This document shows, in pieces, positions 45,146-54,968 of a stretch of 64,000 nt of DNA; position 1 is the stretch's first letter, and every line of letters begins with the position of its first letter. The stretch comes from Streptomyces tuirus (GTDB lineage: Bacteria > Actinomycetota > Actinomycetes > Streptomycetales > Streptomycetaceae). The DNA lies in NCBI GenBank assembly GCA_018195615.1, contig JAGTPG010000002.1, positions 1,860,001-1,924,000 of the forward strand. The letters are read 5' to 3'. Made by a program: the position numbers and the translations under genes. Below the pieces are notes generated by a model. The model saw nothing but the letters and a program-made list of their open reading frames with translations. It ran no database searches and had not been told where the DNA came from.

Positions 45146-46134
45146 ATGAGACGACGCAAGACCGCGATCCCGCCCTCTCCCCTGCCGCAGCGCCACGGGG
45201 TGGATCCGGTGCGGGTGCGGTTGCCCGCCGGGGCGCGTGGGCCACCGTGCGTGAGCATCTGGTGGCACGGCTCACCGGGGCGGGCGACGGGGTCGTCGAC
45301 GGGATGTTCCGGGCGGGGCTGATCGTCGGCGCGGACGGCCGGGCCGTGGCGGCGGACGCGCCCTACGTGCCGGGGATGTTCGTGTGGTTCCACCGGGACC
45401 TGCCCGACGAGGTGCCGGTGCCCTTCCGGCTGGAGGTCCTGCACCGGGACGAGCACATCGTCGTCGTCGACAAACCCCACTTCCTCGCCACCACCCCGCG
45501 CGGCAGCCATGTCACCGAGACCGCGCTGGCCCGGCTCCGCCGGGAGCTGGACATCCCGACGCTCACCGCGGCACACCGCCTGGACCGGCTCACCGCCGGA
45601 CTCGTGCTGTTCACCGTGCGCCCCGAGGAACGCGGCGCGTACCAGACGCTGTTCCGCGACCGGCGGGTGCAAAAGGAGTACGAGGCCGTCGCCCCGTACG
45701 ATCCCGGACTCGCGCTGCCCCGGACCGTCCGCAGCCGGATCGTGAAGGAACGCGGGGTGCTCACGGCCCGGGAAGTGGCCGGCGAGCCCAACGCCGTCAG
45801 CCGTGTCGAGCTCGTCGAGCACCGCCCGCACGGAGCCGGCGGTCTCGCCCGGTACCGGCTGGCGCCCGGCACGGGGCAGACCCACCAGCTTCGCGTGCAC
45901 ATGACCGCGCTGGGTGTGCCGATCCTCGGCGACCCGCTCTACCCGGAGGTCACCGGCCCCGTACCGGCCGGTGACTTCCGGCGCCCGCTGCAGCTCCTGG
46001 CCCGGGCCCTGGAGTTCACCGATCCGGTCACGGGCGAGGAGCGCCGGTTCCGCAGCGGCCGGGAGCTCGCCGCCTGGGCGGCGTACGACCGGTGGGCCGC
46101 CGGGACGTACGGCGGCCCGACGGACCGTCAGTAA
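45146..46134 (+). CDS. RluA-family pseudouridine synthase (one frameshift)
   Basis: About 329 residues. The catalytic domain has 'VPFRLEVLHRDEHIVVVDKP', the catalytic Asp in 'AAHRLDRLTAGLVLFTVRP', 'RDRRVQKEYEAVAPYDPG', 'GTGQTHQLRVHMTALGVPIL' and 'GDPLYPEV'. It modifies uridines in rRNA or tRNA; which site is not determinable. One base is missing in the G run 45230-45233, which separates the start 'MRRRKTAIPPSPLPQRHGVD' from 'WATVREHLVARL'. ATG 45146 is the only start consistent with the repaired N terminus. Its end overlaps the convergent P450 gene by seven bases. Confidence 0.9.
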
Positions 46135-47647
46135 CCGCGCCACCAGCGCAGGAAGCGCTGCCAGGCGCCCCTGGCGCGGACGGGTTCCTCCGCCGCAGGC
46201 TGCGCCTGCGGGGACGCGGGAGCCGGCTGCGGCTGTGGGTGCGCAGGGGCCGGCTGCGGCTGAGGCTGAGGCTGTGCGGCAGTCGGCGCGGGCTGGGACT
46301 GCGCCGGCCCGGTGCCGATCTGCCAGTCGCGCTGCTTGGGGACGGCGTTGTGGTTCGGTGTCTCCGACACGTCCTGCGGCGGCTTGGGCGCGAACTGCAC
46401 CGGCATGGACACGAGGTGCCGGGAGGCGATGGACGCCGTCCAGCGCAGCTCGTCCTCGTCGCAGTCGAGTTCGACGTCCGGCAGCCTCATCAGCAGCGCG
46501 TCGACGCCGACATCGGCGATGGAGCGGCCGATGTCCTGGCCGGGGCACTCGTGCGGGCCGCCGCCGAACGCGAGGTGGGAGCGGTTGCCCTGCATGCTGG
46601 CCTTCAGGTCGGGCCGCACCCGTGGATCGACGTTGGCCGGGAGCGGGGCGAAGAGCAGTCCGTCTCCCCGGCGGATGCGCTGCCCGCCGAGCTCGGTCTC
46701 CTGCTTGGCGAAGTAGGCGAAGACCGTGCTGAACGGCGGCTCGTTCCACAGCGACTGCTCCACCGCCTCCGGCACCGTCATCTGCCCGCCGTTGAGCTGG
46801 GCCCGGAAGCGCGGGTCGATCAGCACCGTGAGCAGCACGTTGGACAGCAGGTTGGTGGTGGCCTCGTAGGCGGCGAAGAGCACCAGGCGCAGGTGTTCCC
46901 TGACTTCGTCGTCGGTCAGCCGGGCCGGGTGGGTGATCAGGTAACTGGCGAGGTCCTCCTCGGGCCGGGCGCGGCGCCGGGCCGTGAGCCGGCTCAGCAC
47001 GTCCATGACGTAGGAGTGGCTGGCGATGGCGGTCTCGGTGCCCTTGAGCGCGTCGCGGGCGGCCTCGACGAGACGGTCGTTGTACTCGTCGGCCATGCCG
47101 AGGATCTCGCACATCACGGCCATCGGCAGATGCTCGGTGAACTGGCCGACGAGGTCGGCCTCGCCCTCCTCGCAGAAGCGGTTGACGATGGCCTGCGTGC
47201 TGCGGTTGATGTAGCGGCGCAGGCTGCGGAAGTCGATGGTCGAGATGGCGCCCATGACGGCGCCGCGCAGCCGCTTGTGCTCGTCGCCCTCGGCGTGCGA
47301 GGCGATGGGCTGCCAGGCGATGTGCGGCATCAGCGGGTGGTCGGGCTTGACCAGGCCGTCCCTGAGGGGGGTCCAGATACGGCTGTCCCGGCAGAACTGC
47401 GAGGGCGAGCGCACCATGTGCAGGTTCTCGGCGTGGCCGAGGACGATCCACATCGGCACGTCGTCGTGGAGCAGCACGGGCGCCACGGGTCCGTGCTCCT
47501 CCCGCAGCTTCTCGTACAGCGCTCCCAGGTCCTCCGACTCGTGCAGCCGGTGCAGCCCTCCGGGCCCGAGGCCGTGCGCGGGGCAGCCGGGGGCGGACCG
47601 GGCCGGGAGGTGTCCGTACCGGTCGGGGCGTGGGATTCAGGCGTCAC
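46128..47647 (-). CDS. cvnE: CYP157-like cytochrome P450 of a conservon, CvnE/RarE type (one frameshift)
   Basis: About 506 residues. The haem-binding loop 'FGGGPHECPGQDIGR' carries the thiolate Cys near residue 367, and the I helix is 'LVLFAAYEATTNLLSNV'. The K helix reads 'VEQSLWNEPP' near 297, so the normally universal ExxR is replaced by EQSLW, as reported for CYP157 proteins. Residues beyond ~440 form a Pro/Gln-repeat linker and a Trp/Arg-rich end ('GAWQRFLRWWRGY'). One base is missing at 47580-47583. The GTG at 47647 is 67 bases after cvnD, so it is the last gene of the conservon. In S. coelicolor the similar rar operon influences aerial development. Confidence 0.92.
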
Positions 47648-47714
47648 AGTGGTCGCTCCGAAAACTGAGGTAGATCCAGGTGTATGGGGGAAGGCGGTGC
47701 GCGCGGACCCGGGA

Positions 47715-48335
47715 TCAGGTGCGCGAGCCCGTCATCGCGAGCGAGTGCAGGAAGCGCATCAGGGTCATCAGCACGTCACGGCTGGAGGCCCGGCGCCGTG
47801 CGTCGCACTCCATGATCGGGATGTCGGGGGTGAGGTCGAGGGCCGTGCGCAGCTCCTCGATGGCGTAACGGGGCGCGTCGGGGAAGGCGTTGACGGCGAC
47901 CACGAACGGCACGCCGCGCTCCTCCAGGCGCCCCATGACGTCGAAGCTGACCTCCAGCCGGCGGGTGTCGACCAGCACCACCGCGCCGAGCGCGCCTTCG
48001 AACAGGCCGTTCCACAGGAACCAGAAGCGCTGCTGGCCGGGCGTGCCGAAGAGGTACAGCACCAGCTGCTCGGTGATGCTGATCCGGCCGAAGTCCATCG
48101 CCACGGTGGTGGCCGTCTTGGACGCGGAGCCGAAGTTGTCGTCGACACCGATGCCGGCCTGGGTCATGGTCTCCTCGGTGGTCAGCGGTGTGATCTCGCT
48201 GACCGAGCCGACCATGGTCGTCTTGCCGACGCCGAAGCCACCCACGATCACGATCTTGGCCGCGGACTGTGCCGTATGGGGCAGTTGGTCCTCGGCCCGG
48301 GGGCCCGGGATGGTGTCAGAGCCTTTGAAGTCCAT
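47715..48335 (-). CDS. cvnD: Conservon GTP-binding protein, CvnD
   Basis: 206 residues. Ras-like G protein with the P loop 'VGGFGVGKTTMVGSVSEI', a switch region with 'TAMDFGRI'-like 'VAMDFGRISI', G3 'LYLFGTPGQQRFWFLWNG' (Gln-rich, unlike classic DTAG), and 'VVAVNAFPDAPRY' as the NKxD equivalent. This is the DUF/ATP-GTP-binding family of conservons, related to MglA and roadblock partners. It starts inside the end of cvnC (20-base overlap), so it is coupled to it. In conservons the GTPase is thought to work with CvnA-C at the membrane as a G-protein-coupled-like complex. Confidence 0.92.
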   Translation of the reverse strand: MDFKGSDTIPGPRAEDQLPHTAQSAAKIVIVGGFGVGKTTMVGSVSEITPLTTEETMTQAGIGVDDNFGSASKTATTVAMDFGRISITEQLVLYLFGTPGQQRFWFLWNGLFEGALGAVVLVDTRRLEVSFDVMGRLEERGVPFVVAVNAFPDAPRYAIEELRTALDLTPDIPIMECDARRRASSRDVLMTLMRFLHSLAMTGSRT

Positions 48336-48719
48336 TCATCACCGCTTCGAGGAGGGAACGGTCGGTGCGCGCCTTGCGGACGATCGGGGCGCGCGCCTGC
48401 ACCAGTTCCGCCGTCAGCATCTCGGTGAGCAGCACGCCCATCGCGCTGAACGGCAGGTGGAGGTAGGCCGACAGCTCGGCCACGGACAGGGGAGCGGCGC
48501 AGAGCCGGAGCAGCGCCGCCTGCTCGGGGAGGCGGAGGGCGGCGGGTCCGCGGCACGCGCCACGATTAACGTCACCAGGTCGAGCTCGGCCCGCTCACCG
48601 TCCGGGCCGGCCACCACGTACATCCGCTCGGGGTTCTTGACCTTGCCCTCGCCCTCCTGGGCGGGCTGCGGGGGCGGTTCCGGTGCGGGGCTGCGCCTCT
48701 GGCGTTGCGGAGGCGTCAT
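48316..48719 (-). CDS. cvnC: Conservon DUF742 protein, CvnC (one frameshift)
   Basis: About 134 residues. A Pro/Gln/Arg-rich N terminus ('MTPPQRQRRSPAPEPPPQPA') leads to the DUF742 domain 'NPERMYVVAGPDGERAELDL' and 'VTLIVARAADPP', then after repair a winged-helix-like part 'AELSAYLHLPFSAMGVLLTE' and a C terminus that runs into cvnD. One base is missing in the G run 48526-48529. The ATG at 48719 overlaps the stop of cvnB (ATGA). DUF742 proteins accompany roadblock proteins in conservons and bind CvnA or CvnD in proposed models. Confidence 0.9.
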
Positions 48720-49123
48720 ACGATCTGCCCGTTCCGCCGGGGCGGGCTGGTGAGATGGCCGCCGATCCGGACGACCAGATCGCGCATCATCGCGCTCATC
48801 CGGCCGGGTTCGCACCGCACGTCGGAGAGCACCGCGAGGAAGGCGTTGGGGCCGGCGTTCATCAGGTAGAAGTAGCCGCGGTCGATCTCGATCATGATCA
48901 GCTTCATCTCGCCGTCGCCGACGCTGAGTTCCTGGCAGATGCTGCTCGCGAGGGACTGCAGGCCGGCGCAGGCCGCGGCGACACGGTCGGCCGCGTCGGG
49001 CTCACCTCCGTAGCGGGCGATGCGCAGACCGTCGGCCGAGAGCACCACGATCATCTCGATGCCCGGCACGCCGTCGGCGAGCTGCTTGAGCATCCAGTCG
49101 AAGTTGCCTCGCTGCTGGATCAC
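48716..49123 (-). CDS. cvnB: Conservon roadblock/LC7 protein, CvnB
   Basis: 135 residues. A roadblock/LC7 fold: 'NFDWMLKQLADGVPGIEMIVVL' at the start, 'SADGLRIARYGGEPDAADRV', 'QSLASSICQELSVGDGEMKL' and 'MIEIDRGYFYLMNAGPNAFL'. Such proteins regulate small GTPases, here the CvnD protein encoded two genes downstream. Its GTG start overlaps the end of cvnA by four bases. Confidence 0.95.
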   Translation of the reverse strand: MIQQRGNFDWMLKQLADGVPGIEMIVVLSADGLRIARYGGEPDAADRVAAACAGLQSLASSICQELSVGDGEMKLIMIEIDRGYFYLMNAGPNAFLAVLSDVRCEPGRMSAMMRDLVVRIGGHLTSPPRRNGQIV

Positions 49124-50760
49124 TTGAGGTCCCCCTCGTCATCGGCCTCGGTGGGGGCCGGGTCGTTGATCAGGTGCAGGTACTTGGTCGGGTTCCGGAT
49201 GAAGTCGGTCGGGTGGGTGCCGGGTTCGATGCCCTGCTTGAGCCCCTCCCAGAAGGCCTCGAGTCCCCTACCGGGGGCGTCGGGGGCCGACATGTCGTGC
49301 CAGGACTTGGGCTCGGGCTCCGGTGTCGCCCAGGGGTTGTACTCGCCCCGCTCCTCGGCCTCCCGGTCGGCCTTCTCGTTGGCGGCCTGCTGGGCGAGTC
49401 GCTCGGCGAGCGGCATCTTCACCCGGCTGCGGCGCTGCGGCAGGCCGTTCGCCGTCCACTCGGTGACCTCGGGGACGTCGTCGTCCTCCAGGGAGACGGT
49501 GGCGGGGATCTTGGGGCTGGTGGGGCGGCGCCGCTTGGGCGCGCGCTTCGGGCCCTCGGGGATGCCGACCGTCATGGGGATGCCGGTGGCGCCGATGCCG
49601 TGGGCCAGTCCGACACCGGGCTCGTGGGTGATCATCTCGCTCGGCACGATGAGGATGGCGCGGACCCCGCCGTACGCGGAGGCGCGCAGCGAGACCTGCA
49701 TGTTGTACGCCGAGCAGAGGCGGCCCACGACGGCCAGGCCCAGGCGCGGGTGTTCACCGATGTCCTGGAGGTCGACGCCGGCCTTGGCGGCCTCCAGCAT
49801 GCCCTCGATCCGGGCGCGGGCCTCCTCGTTGAGGTTGACGCCGCCGTCCTCGATCTCGATGCAGACGCCGGTCTGCACCTCGGTGGCGGTGACGTGCACC
49901 TTGGTCTGCGGCGGCGAGTAGCGCGTGGCGTTGTCGAGGAGTTCGGCGGCGGCGTGGATGACCGGCTCGACGTAGATGCCCTTCACGCTGACCTTGGCGA
50001 TGGAGGACAGCTGGATGCGCCGGTACTCCAGGATGCGGGACATGGCACCGCGCAGCGTGCTGTACAGCGACACAGGCTCGGGCCACTGCCGTCCGGGGCG
50101 GCCGCCGCCGAGGACGGAGACGGAGTCGGCGAGGCGGCCGATCAGGGCGTTGCCGTGGTCGATGCGCAGCAGATCGTCGAAGACCTCGGGGTTGCGGCCG
50201 TGGTCCTCTTCCATCTCCCGGAGTTCCTGGGCCTGCTGGTGGATGATCGCCTGGACGCGGCGGGCGACACTGACGAAGGAGCGCGCGGCGGCGTCGCGCA
50301 TGGTCACTTCGTAGTCGACGATCTTGAGCAGTGCCAGCAGCGTCTCGTACTGCGGCTCGGGGAGGTCCCGGTACGCGGGGTTGGCCAGGCCGAGCTTGCG
50401 AATCGCCTCCCTGGGGGACTCTCCGGTGCGCAGCAGATCGAGCGCCGCGGGGATGATCTGCCTCGAGAAGCGGTCCAACTCGGTCTCGTGGGCGGCGATC
50501 CGCTGCTCCAGATACGCGCTGTGTCGGGCGTGCTCGCCCCGTTGCCTGCGCAGGGCACGGCCGCGGCGCACCGCCTCGGCCGCCGTCGCGATCACCAGGA
50601 CGGTGGCGATGCCTCCGCACCAGCCGACGGCGAGCCGGGCCGGCGCCGTCACCAGGGCGACAGCGGCTCCGGTCGCCGCGGCCATCGCTATGGCCGGCAG
50701 CAGCAGCACGCGCGTGTAGGGGAGTTCACCGCGACCGGGAGGGGATTGAACACTCACCAT
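49120..50760 (-). CDS. cvnA: Conservon sensor ATPase (histidine-kinase-like), CvnA
   Basis: 546 residues. Two N-terminal transmembrane segments (about residues 15-60, 'LLLPAIAMAAATGAAVALV', 'LAVGWCGGIATVLVIATAAE'), a long helical region (70-230), then a histidine-kinase-type ATPase domain: N box 'AAELLDNATRYSPP', G1 'IEIEDGGVNLNEE' and 'LGLAVVGRLCSAYN'. No HisKA histidine is evident, as in other CvnA proteins. The C-terminal ~150 residues are charged and Pro-rich. ATG 50760 was chosen (AGAAGG upstream). It heads the cvnA-B-C-D-E operon, in which every junction up to cvnD overlaps. Confidence 0.92.
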   Translation of the reverse strand: MVSVQSPPGRGELPYTRVLLLPAIAMAAATGAAVALVTAPARLAVGWCGGIATVLVIATAAEAVRRGRALRRQRGEHARHSAYLEQRIAAHETELDRFSRQIIPAALDLLRTGESPREAIRKLGLANPAYRDLPEPQYETLLALLKIVDYEVTMRDAAARSFVSVARRVQAIIHQQAQELREMEEDHGRNPEVFDDLLRIDHGNALIGRLADSVSVLGGGRPGRQWPEPVSLYSTLRGAMSRILEYRRIQLSSIAKVSVKGIYVEPVIHAAAELLDNATRYSPPQTKVHVTATEVQTGVCIEIEDGGVNLNEEARARIEGMLEAAKAGVDLQDIGEHPRLGLAVVGRLCSAYNMQVSLRASAYGGVRAILIVPSEMITHEPGVGLAHGIGATGIPMTVGIPEGPKRAPKRRRPTSPKIPATVSLEDDDVPEVTEWTANGLPQRRSRVKMPLAERLAQQAANEKADREAEERGEYNPWATPEPEPKSWHDMSAPDAPGRGLEAFWEGLKQGIEPGTHPTDFIRNPTKYLHLINDPAPTEADDEGDLK

Positions 50761-51028
50761 GAGGGCCTTCTGAAAGGAGTCGGCTGGGGTTCGGGGGAGT
50801 TGCAGGTGGGTATGCCATGAAACTGTCGGACTCTTCCGCACATGGGGGAACAAGCGCACGAATTCATCTCAAGCCGGTGCGCTGCGGGCGAGCTTAGTCC
50901 GACCGGATCATCGCCGTGTCATATTCAGCAACTGCCGGAAACCGGACGCGAAGGGATAGTACGCTCGGTCGTTTACACGCTGCGACATCGTTCGAATACT
51001 ATGAGTGATGGCGAACGGGTATACGAAA

Positions 51029-51054
51029 GTCCCTCACCTCCAGGAGTGAGGGAC
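51029..51054 (-). terminator. Terminator after helY
   Basis: GTCCCTCAC (51029-51037) and GTGAGGGAC (51046-51054) form a 9-bp stem with an eight-base loop. On the minus strand it is followed by TTTCGTATA. Confidence 0.8.
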
Positions 51055-51070
51055 CCTCAGATCAACGCCC

Positions 51071-51113
51071 TAAGGGGCTCGGGGAACCGCGCGAGCAACC
51101 ACGACAACGGGCA
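51071..51113 (+). repeat. Dispersed intergenic repeat, copy 3
   Basis: AAGGGGCTCGGGGAACCGCG followed by GAGCAACCACGACAACGG resembles the copies at 13664-13694 and 13793-13830, with a few substitutions. It again lies just after a gene end. Confidence 0.6.
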
Positions 51114-51127
51114 CCCGCGCAGCTGGC

Positions 51128-53929
51128 TCACCCCACCGACGAGTAGGCGACAACTCCCCGCAGCAACAGGTCGACGCCCTTGCGCGCGTTCTTCACCACG
51201 CTCGACCCCTGCGGCGCAGCCGCGGCGATCTGCCCGAGCACGTCGATGACCTGCTTGCACCACCGCACGAAGTCACCCGCCGGCATCTCCGCCTCGCGCA
51301 GCACCTCGTCGAGACCCTTCCCGGAGGCCCACATGTACGCGGCCCAGGCGAATCCCAGATCCGGCTCACGCTGCCCGACACCCTCGGTCTGGGTGATCCG
51401 GAACTCCTCCTCCAGCGCGTCCAGCCGCCCCCAGATGCGCACCATCTCGCCCAGTGCGGCCTTCGCCTTCCCGGACGGCAGCTTCGGCGCCATCGCGTCG
51501 TCCGCGACACGCGACTCGAACACCAACGCCGAGACACACGCGGCGAGTTCGGCGGGGCCGAGCCCCTCCCAGACACCCTCGCGCAGACACTCGCTGGCGA
51601 GCAGGTCCAGCTCGCCGTAGAGCCGCGCGAGCCGTTTGCCGTGCTCGGTGACCTCGTCGCCGCGCAGATAGTCCATCTCGGTCAGCAGCGCGACGATGCG
51701 GTCGAACGTCCGGGCGATGGTGTTCGTCCGGCCCTCGATGCGCCGCTCCAGCTGCGAGGTGTCCCGCAGCAGCCGGTGATAGCGCTCGGCCCAACGGGCG
51801 TGGTCCTCACGGTCGTCGCACCCGTGACACGGGTGCGCGCGCAGCGCGGTCCGCAGCCGGGCGATCTCGCGGTCGTCCGCCGCCTGGGAGCGCCGCTTGC
51901 GGTGGCGGTCGGCCGGAATGTGCCCGGCCTTGGTGCGCAGCGCGGACGCGAGGTCCCGACGGGACTGCGGGGACCGCGGGTTGAAGGACTTCGGGATCCG
52001 CATCCGCTCCAGCGGCTCGACCGGCACCGGGAAGTCGATGGACGCCAGCCGCTTCACCTGCCGCTCGGCGGTCAGCACCAGCGGGCGCGGCCCGTCGTGG
52101 TGCTCGAAGCCGCGGTGGCCGTTCGAACGGCCCGCGGGCAGGCCCGGGTCGAGCACCAGCGCCAGGCCCGCGTACTTGCCGGTGGGCACGTGGATGACGT
52201 CACCGGGCTTCAGCTTCTCCAGCGCGACGGCGGCCTCCGCGCGCCGCTGGGCCGCGCCCTGCCGGGCCAGCTCGTTCTCCCGGTCCTTCAGTTCGCGGCG
52301 CAGCCGCGCGTACTCCTCGAAGTCGCCGAGGTGGCAGGTCATGGAGGCCTTGTAACCCTCCAGGCCCTCCTCGTTGCGCTGCACCTGACGCGAGATCCCG
52401 ACGACCGACTTGTCAGCCTGGAACTGCGCGAAGGACGTCTCCAGCAGCTCGCGCGAGCGGTGCCGGCCGAACTGCTCGACGAGGTTGACCGCCATGTTGT
52501 ACGACGGCTTGAAGCTGGACCGCAGCGGGTACGTGCGCGTGCCCGCGAGTCCGGCCAGGTGCTCGGGGTTCATGCCGCGCTGCCACAACACCACGGCGTG
52601 GCCCTCGACATCGATGCCGCGCCGCCCCGCACGCCCCGTCAGCTGCGTGAACTCGCCCGGCGTGATGTCCGCGTGCTGCTCGCCGTTCCACTTGACCAGC
52701 TTCTCCAGCACCACCGAGCGGGCGGGCATGTTGATGCCGAGGGCGAGGGTCTCGGTCGCGAACACGGCCTTGACCAGGCCGCGTACGAACAGCTCCTCGA
52801 CGACCTCCTTGAAGGTCGGCAGCATGCCCGCGTGGTGGGCGGCGATGCCGCGCTCCAGGCCCTCCAGCCACTCGTAGTAGCCGAGGACGTGCAGGTCCTC
52901 GGCCGGGATGGACGCCGTGCGCTCCTCGACCAGCGAGCGGACCTGTTCGCGTGCCTCCTCGTCGTTCAGCCGGAGCCCCGCGTACAGGCACTGCTGGACC
53001 GCGGCCTCGCAGGCGGCGCGGCTGAAGATGAAGGTGATGGCGGGCAGCAGCCCCTCGGCGTCGAGCCGCTCGATGACCTCGGGCCGGCTCGGCGTCCATA
53101 CGCGGGAGCGCTGTCTGCGCTCCCGCTCGCGGTCGGCCTCGCGCAGCCGGCCGCGCCGGCGGTCCTGGTACGACGGTCGGCTCGCCTCCATGCGCGCCAT
53201 GCGCGTGAGGTCGGGGTTGACGGCCTTCTTGTGGCCCTCGCCCTCCTCGAACAGGTCGTACATCCGCCGCCCGGCCAGCACGTGCTGGAACAGCGGCACG
53301 GGCCGGTGCTCGGAGACGATCACCTCGGTGTCGCCGCGGACGGTGTCGAGCCAGTCGCCGAACTCCTCGGCGTTCGACACGGTCGCCGAGAGGGAGACCA
53401 GGGTGACCGATTCGGGAAGGTGGATGATCACCTCTTCCCAGACGGCTCCCCGGAACCGGTCGGAGAGGTAGTGCACCTCGTCCATGACCACGTAGCCGAG
53501 GCCCAGGAGCGTCTGGGAACCGGCGTACAGCATGTTCCGCAGCACCTCGGTGGTCATCACGACCACCGGGGCGTCGGAGTTGACGCTGTTGTCGCCGGTG
53601 AGCAGGCCCACCTTCTCCGTGCCGTATCGGCGGCACAGGTCGGCGTACTTCTGGTTCGACAGCGCCTTGATGGGCGTCGTGTAGAAGCACTTCTTGCCCT
53701 GTTGGAGGGCGAGGTGGACGGCGAACTCGCCGACGATCGTCTTGCCGGAGCCGGTGGGAGCGGCGACCAGCACGCCCTTCCCCGCCTCGAGCGCCTGGCA
53801 GGCCTCTATCTGGAAGGGGTCGAGGCCGAAGTCGTACATCTCGCGGAAGGAGGCGAGCGCGGTGGCCTGCTCGGCAGCGCGCTTACGGGCTGCCGCGTAC
53901 CGCTCGGCCGGTGAGAGGTCCTCTGTCAT
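51128..53929 (-). CDS. helY: Ski2/Mtr4-like DEVH-box helicase HelY
   Basis: 933 residues. Two RecA-like domains: Q-motif region 'LDPFQIEACQALEAG', Walker A 'VAAPTGSGKTIVGEF', motif Ib 'TTEVLRNMLYAGS', DEVH in 'YVVMDEVHYLSDRFRG', motif III 'LVSLSATVSN', and 'FSRAACEAAVQQC', 'HHAGMLPTFKEVVEELF', 'LTGRAGRRGIDVEGHAVVL'. The arch insertion and C-terminal helical domains ('DSA-like' 900s: 'GSVVKNARKGVDLLLRG') follow. It is an RNA helicase of the Ski2-like group, conserved in actinobacteria, probably acting in RNA turnover. The order pafA-pafB-pafC-tatA-tatC-helY is the same in Mycobacterium tuberculosis (Rv2097c-Rv2092c). ATG 53929 is the conserved start. Confidence 0.93.
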   Translation of the reverse strand: MTEDLSPAERYAAARKRAAEQATALASFREMYDFGLDPFQIEACQALEAGKGVLVAAPTGSGKTIVGEFAVHLALQQGKKCFYTTPIKALSNQKYADLCRRYGTEKVGLLTGDNSVNSDAPVVVMTTEVLRNMLYAGSQTLLGLGYVVMDEVHYLSDRFRGAVWEEVIIHLPESVTLVSLSATVSNAEEFGDWLDTVRGDTEVIVSEHRPVPLFQHVLAGRRMYDLFEEGEGHKKAVNPDLTRMARMEASRPSYQDRRRGRLREADRERERRQRSRVWTPSRPEVIERLDAEGLLPAITFIFSRAACEAAVQQCLYAGLRLNDEEAREQVRSLVEERTASIPAEDLHVLGYYEWLEGLERGIAAHHAGMLPTFKEVVEELFVRGLVKAVFATETLALGINMPARSVVLEKLVKWNGEQHADITPGEFTQLTGRAGRRGIDVEGHAVVLWQRGMNPEHLAGLAGTRTYPLRSSFKPSYNMAVNLVEQFGRHRSRELLETSFAQFQADKSVVGISRQVQRNEEGLEGYKASMTCHLGDFEEYARLRRELKDRENELARQGAAQRRAEAAVALEKLKPGDVIHVPTGKYAGLALVLDPGLPAGRSNGHRGFEHHDGPRPLVLTAERQVKRLASIDFPVPVEPLERMRIPKSFNPRSPQSRRDLASALRTKAGHIPADRHRKRRSQAADDREIARLRTALRAHPCHGCDDREDHARWAERYHRLLRDTSQLERRIEGRTNTIARTFDRIVALLTEMDYLRGDEVTEHGKRLARLYGELDLLASECLREGVWEGLGPAELAACVSALVFESRVADDAMAPKLPSGKAKAALGEMVRIWGRLDALEEEFRITQTEGVGQREPDLGFAWAAYMWASGKGLDEVLREAEMPAGDFVRWCKQVIDVLGQIAAAAPQGSSVVKNARKGVDLLLRGVVAYSSVG

Positions 53930-54047
53930 CGTGCTTTCGAGCGTACCGGGCCCCACTGACAACAGGACGATCATTATCCGGATCCGTTCCTGTGAAACCA
54001 GGGATCGGCGCAGCTCAGGGGCGGCGAGCCGCAGGGGGCGGCGAGCC

Positions 54048-54937
54048 TCAGGGACCGACGACCCGCACGCCCCCGCGCACGCAGCGCGCGGTCAGCGGCA
54101 GCGGACCGAGCGGCTCCCCGTCGGCGTAGCCGGTGACTTTCTCGGCGGCGATCTCGACCCGGGCCGCCCGCAGCACCGTCACCTTCGGATGGTCGACGTG
54201 CGTCCCCCGGTACACCCTCGGAAACACCCGCAGAAGCGTCGTACGACCGCAGTCCCCGACCACCGTGATGTCGAACAGCCCGTCGGTCAGGTCGGCGCCG
54301 GGGCAGATCCGCATGCCACCGCCGTACGACGAGCCGTTGCCGACCGCCACGAGGGTCGCCTCGACCTCCCGGACCTCACCGTCGTCGAGCCGGATCCGGT
54401 ACGGGACGGGCCGGAACCCGGCGAGTTCGGCGATCATCGCCAGGTCGTACTTGAGGCGCCCGGTGGGCCACCGCATGCGGTTCCCCGGTCGTTGACACGG
54501 GAGTCGAAGCCGGAGGCGAGGACCGTCCCGAACCAGCGGTCGCCCACCTGACCGAGGTCGATGTCGCGGACCCGGCCGCATGTGAGGGCGTCGGCGATCA
54601 TGCGGCCCGCGGCGGCCGGCTCGCGCACGGGCAGACCGAGGGCGCGGGCGAAGTCGTTGCCGGTGCCGGCGGCGACCAGGCCGAGCGGTGTGCGGGTACC
54701 CGCGACGGCCCGCAGGGCGAGGCCCGCCATGCCGTCACCACCGACGGCTATCAACGCTCCGGTACCGCCCGCGACGGCGGCACGCGCGCGGGTGAGGGCG
54801 TCGGCGGCGTCCACCCCGAGCACCGTGCGCACCGAGAAACCCGCCGCCCGCAGAGCGGACACGGCCGGCTGCGCCGCGCGGGCGCCCCGGCCGCGGCCCG
54901 CGGTGGGGTTGACGAAGAGGGTGATCTCGCTCGTCAC
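54048..54937 (-). CDS. Diacylglycerol/lipid kinase family protein (one frameshift)
   Basis: About 296 residues. The kinase signature is 'LFVNPTAGRGRGARAAQP', then 'VGGDGMAGLALRAVAG' and 'GLVAAGTGNDFARALGLP' (GTGND), then the C-terminal beta domain 'VAVGNGSSYGGGMRICPGAD', 'FDITVVGDCGR' and 'YADGEPLGPLPL'. It phosphorylates diacylglycerol or a related lipid at the membrane. One base is missing in the C run 54483-54486, which restores 'VNDRGNRMRWPTGRLKY'. The GTG start at 54937 is 31 bases after the end of tatC, so it may be co-transcribed with the tat genes. Confidence 0.9.
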
Positions 54938-54968
54938 GCGACCGACCCTACGAGCTGCCTGCCGATCT

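Larger units (their letters stand above)
50761..51127. other. 367-base region between the conservon and helY
   Basis: Non-coding. It contains the conservon promoter side, an A/T-richer stretch (about 50930-51030), the helY terminator (51029-51054) and one copy of the dispersed intergenic repeat (51071-51113). Open frames here show no family features. Confidence 0.65.
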
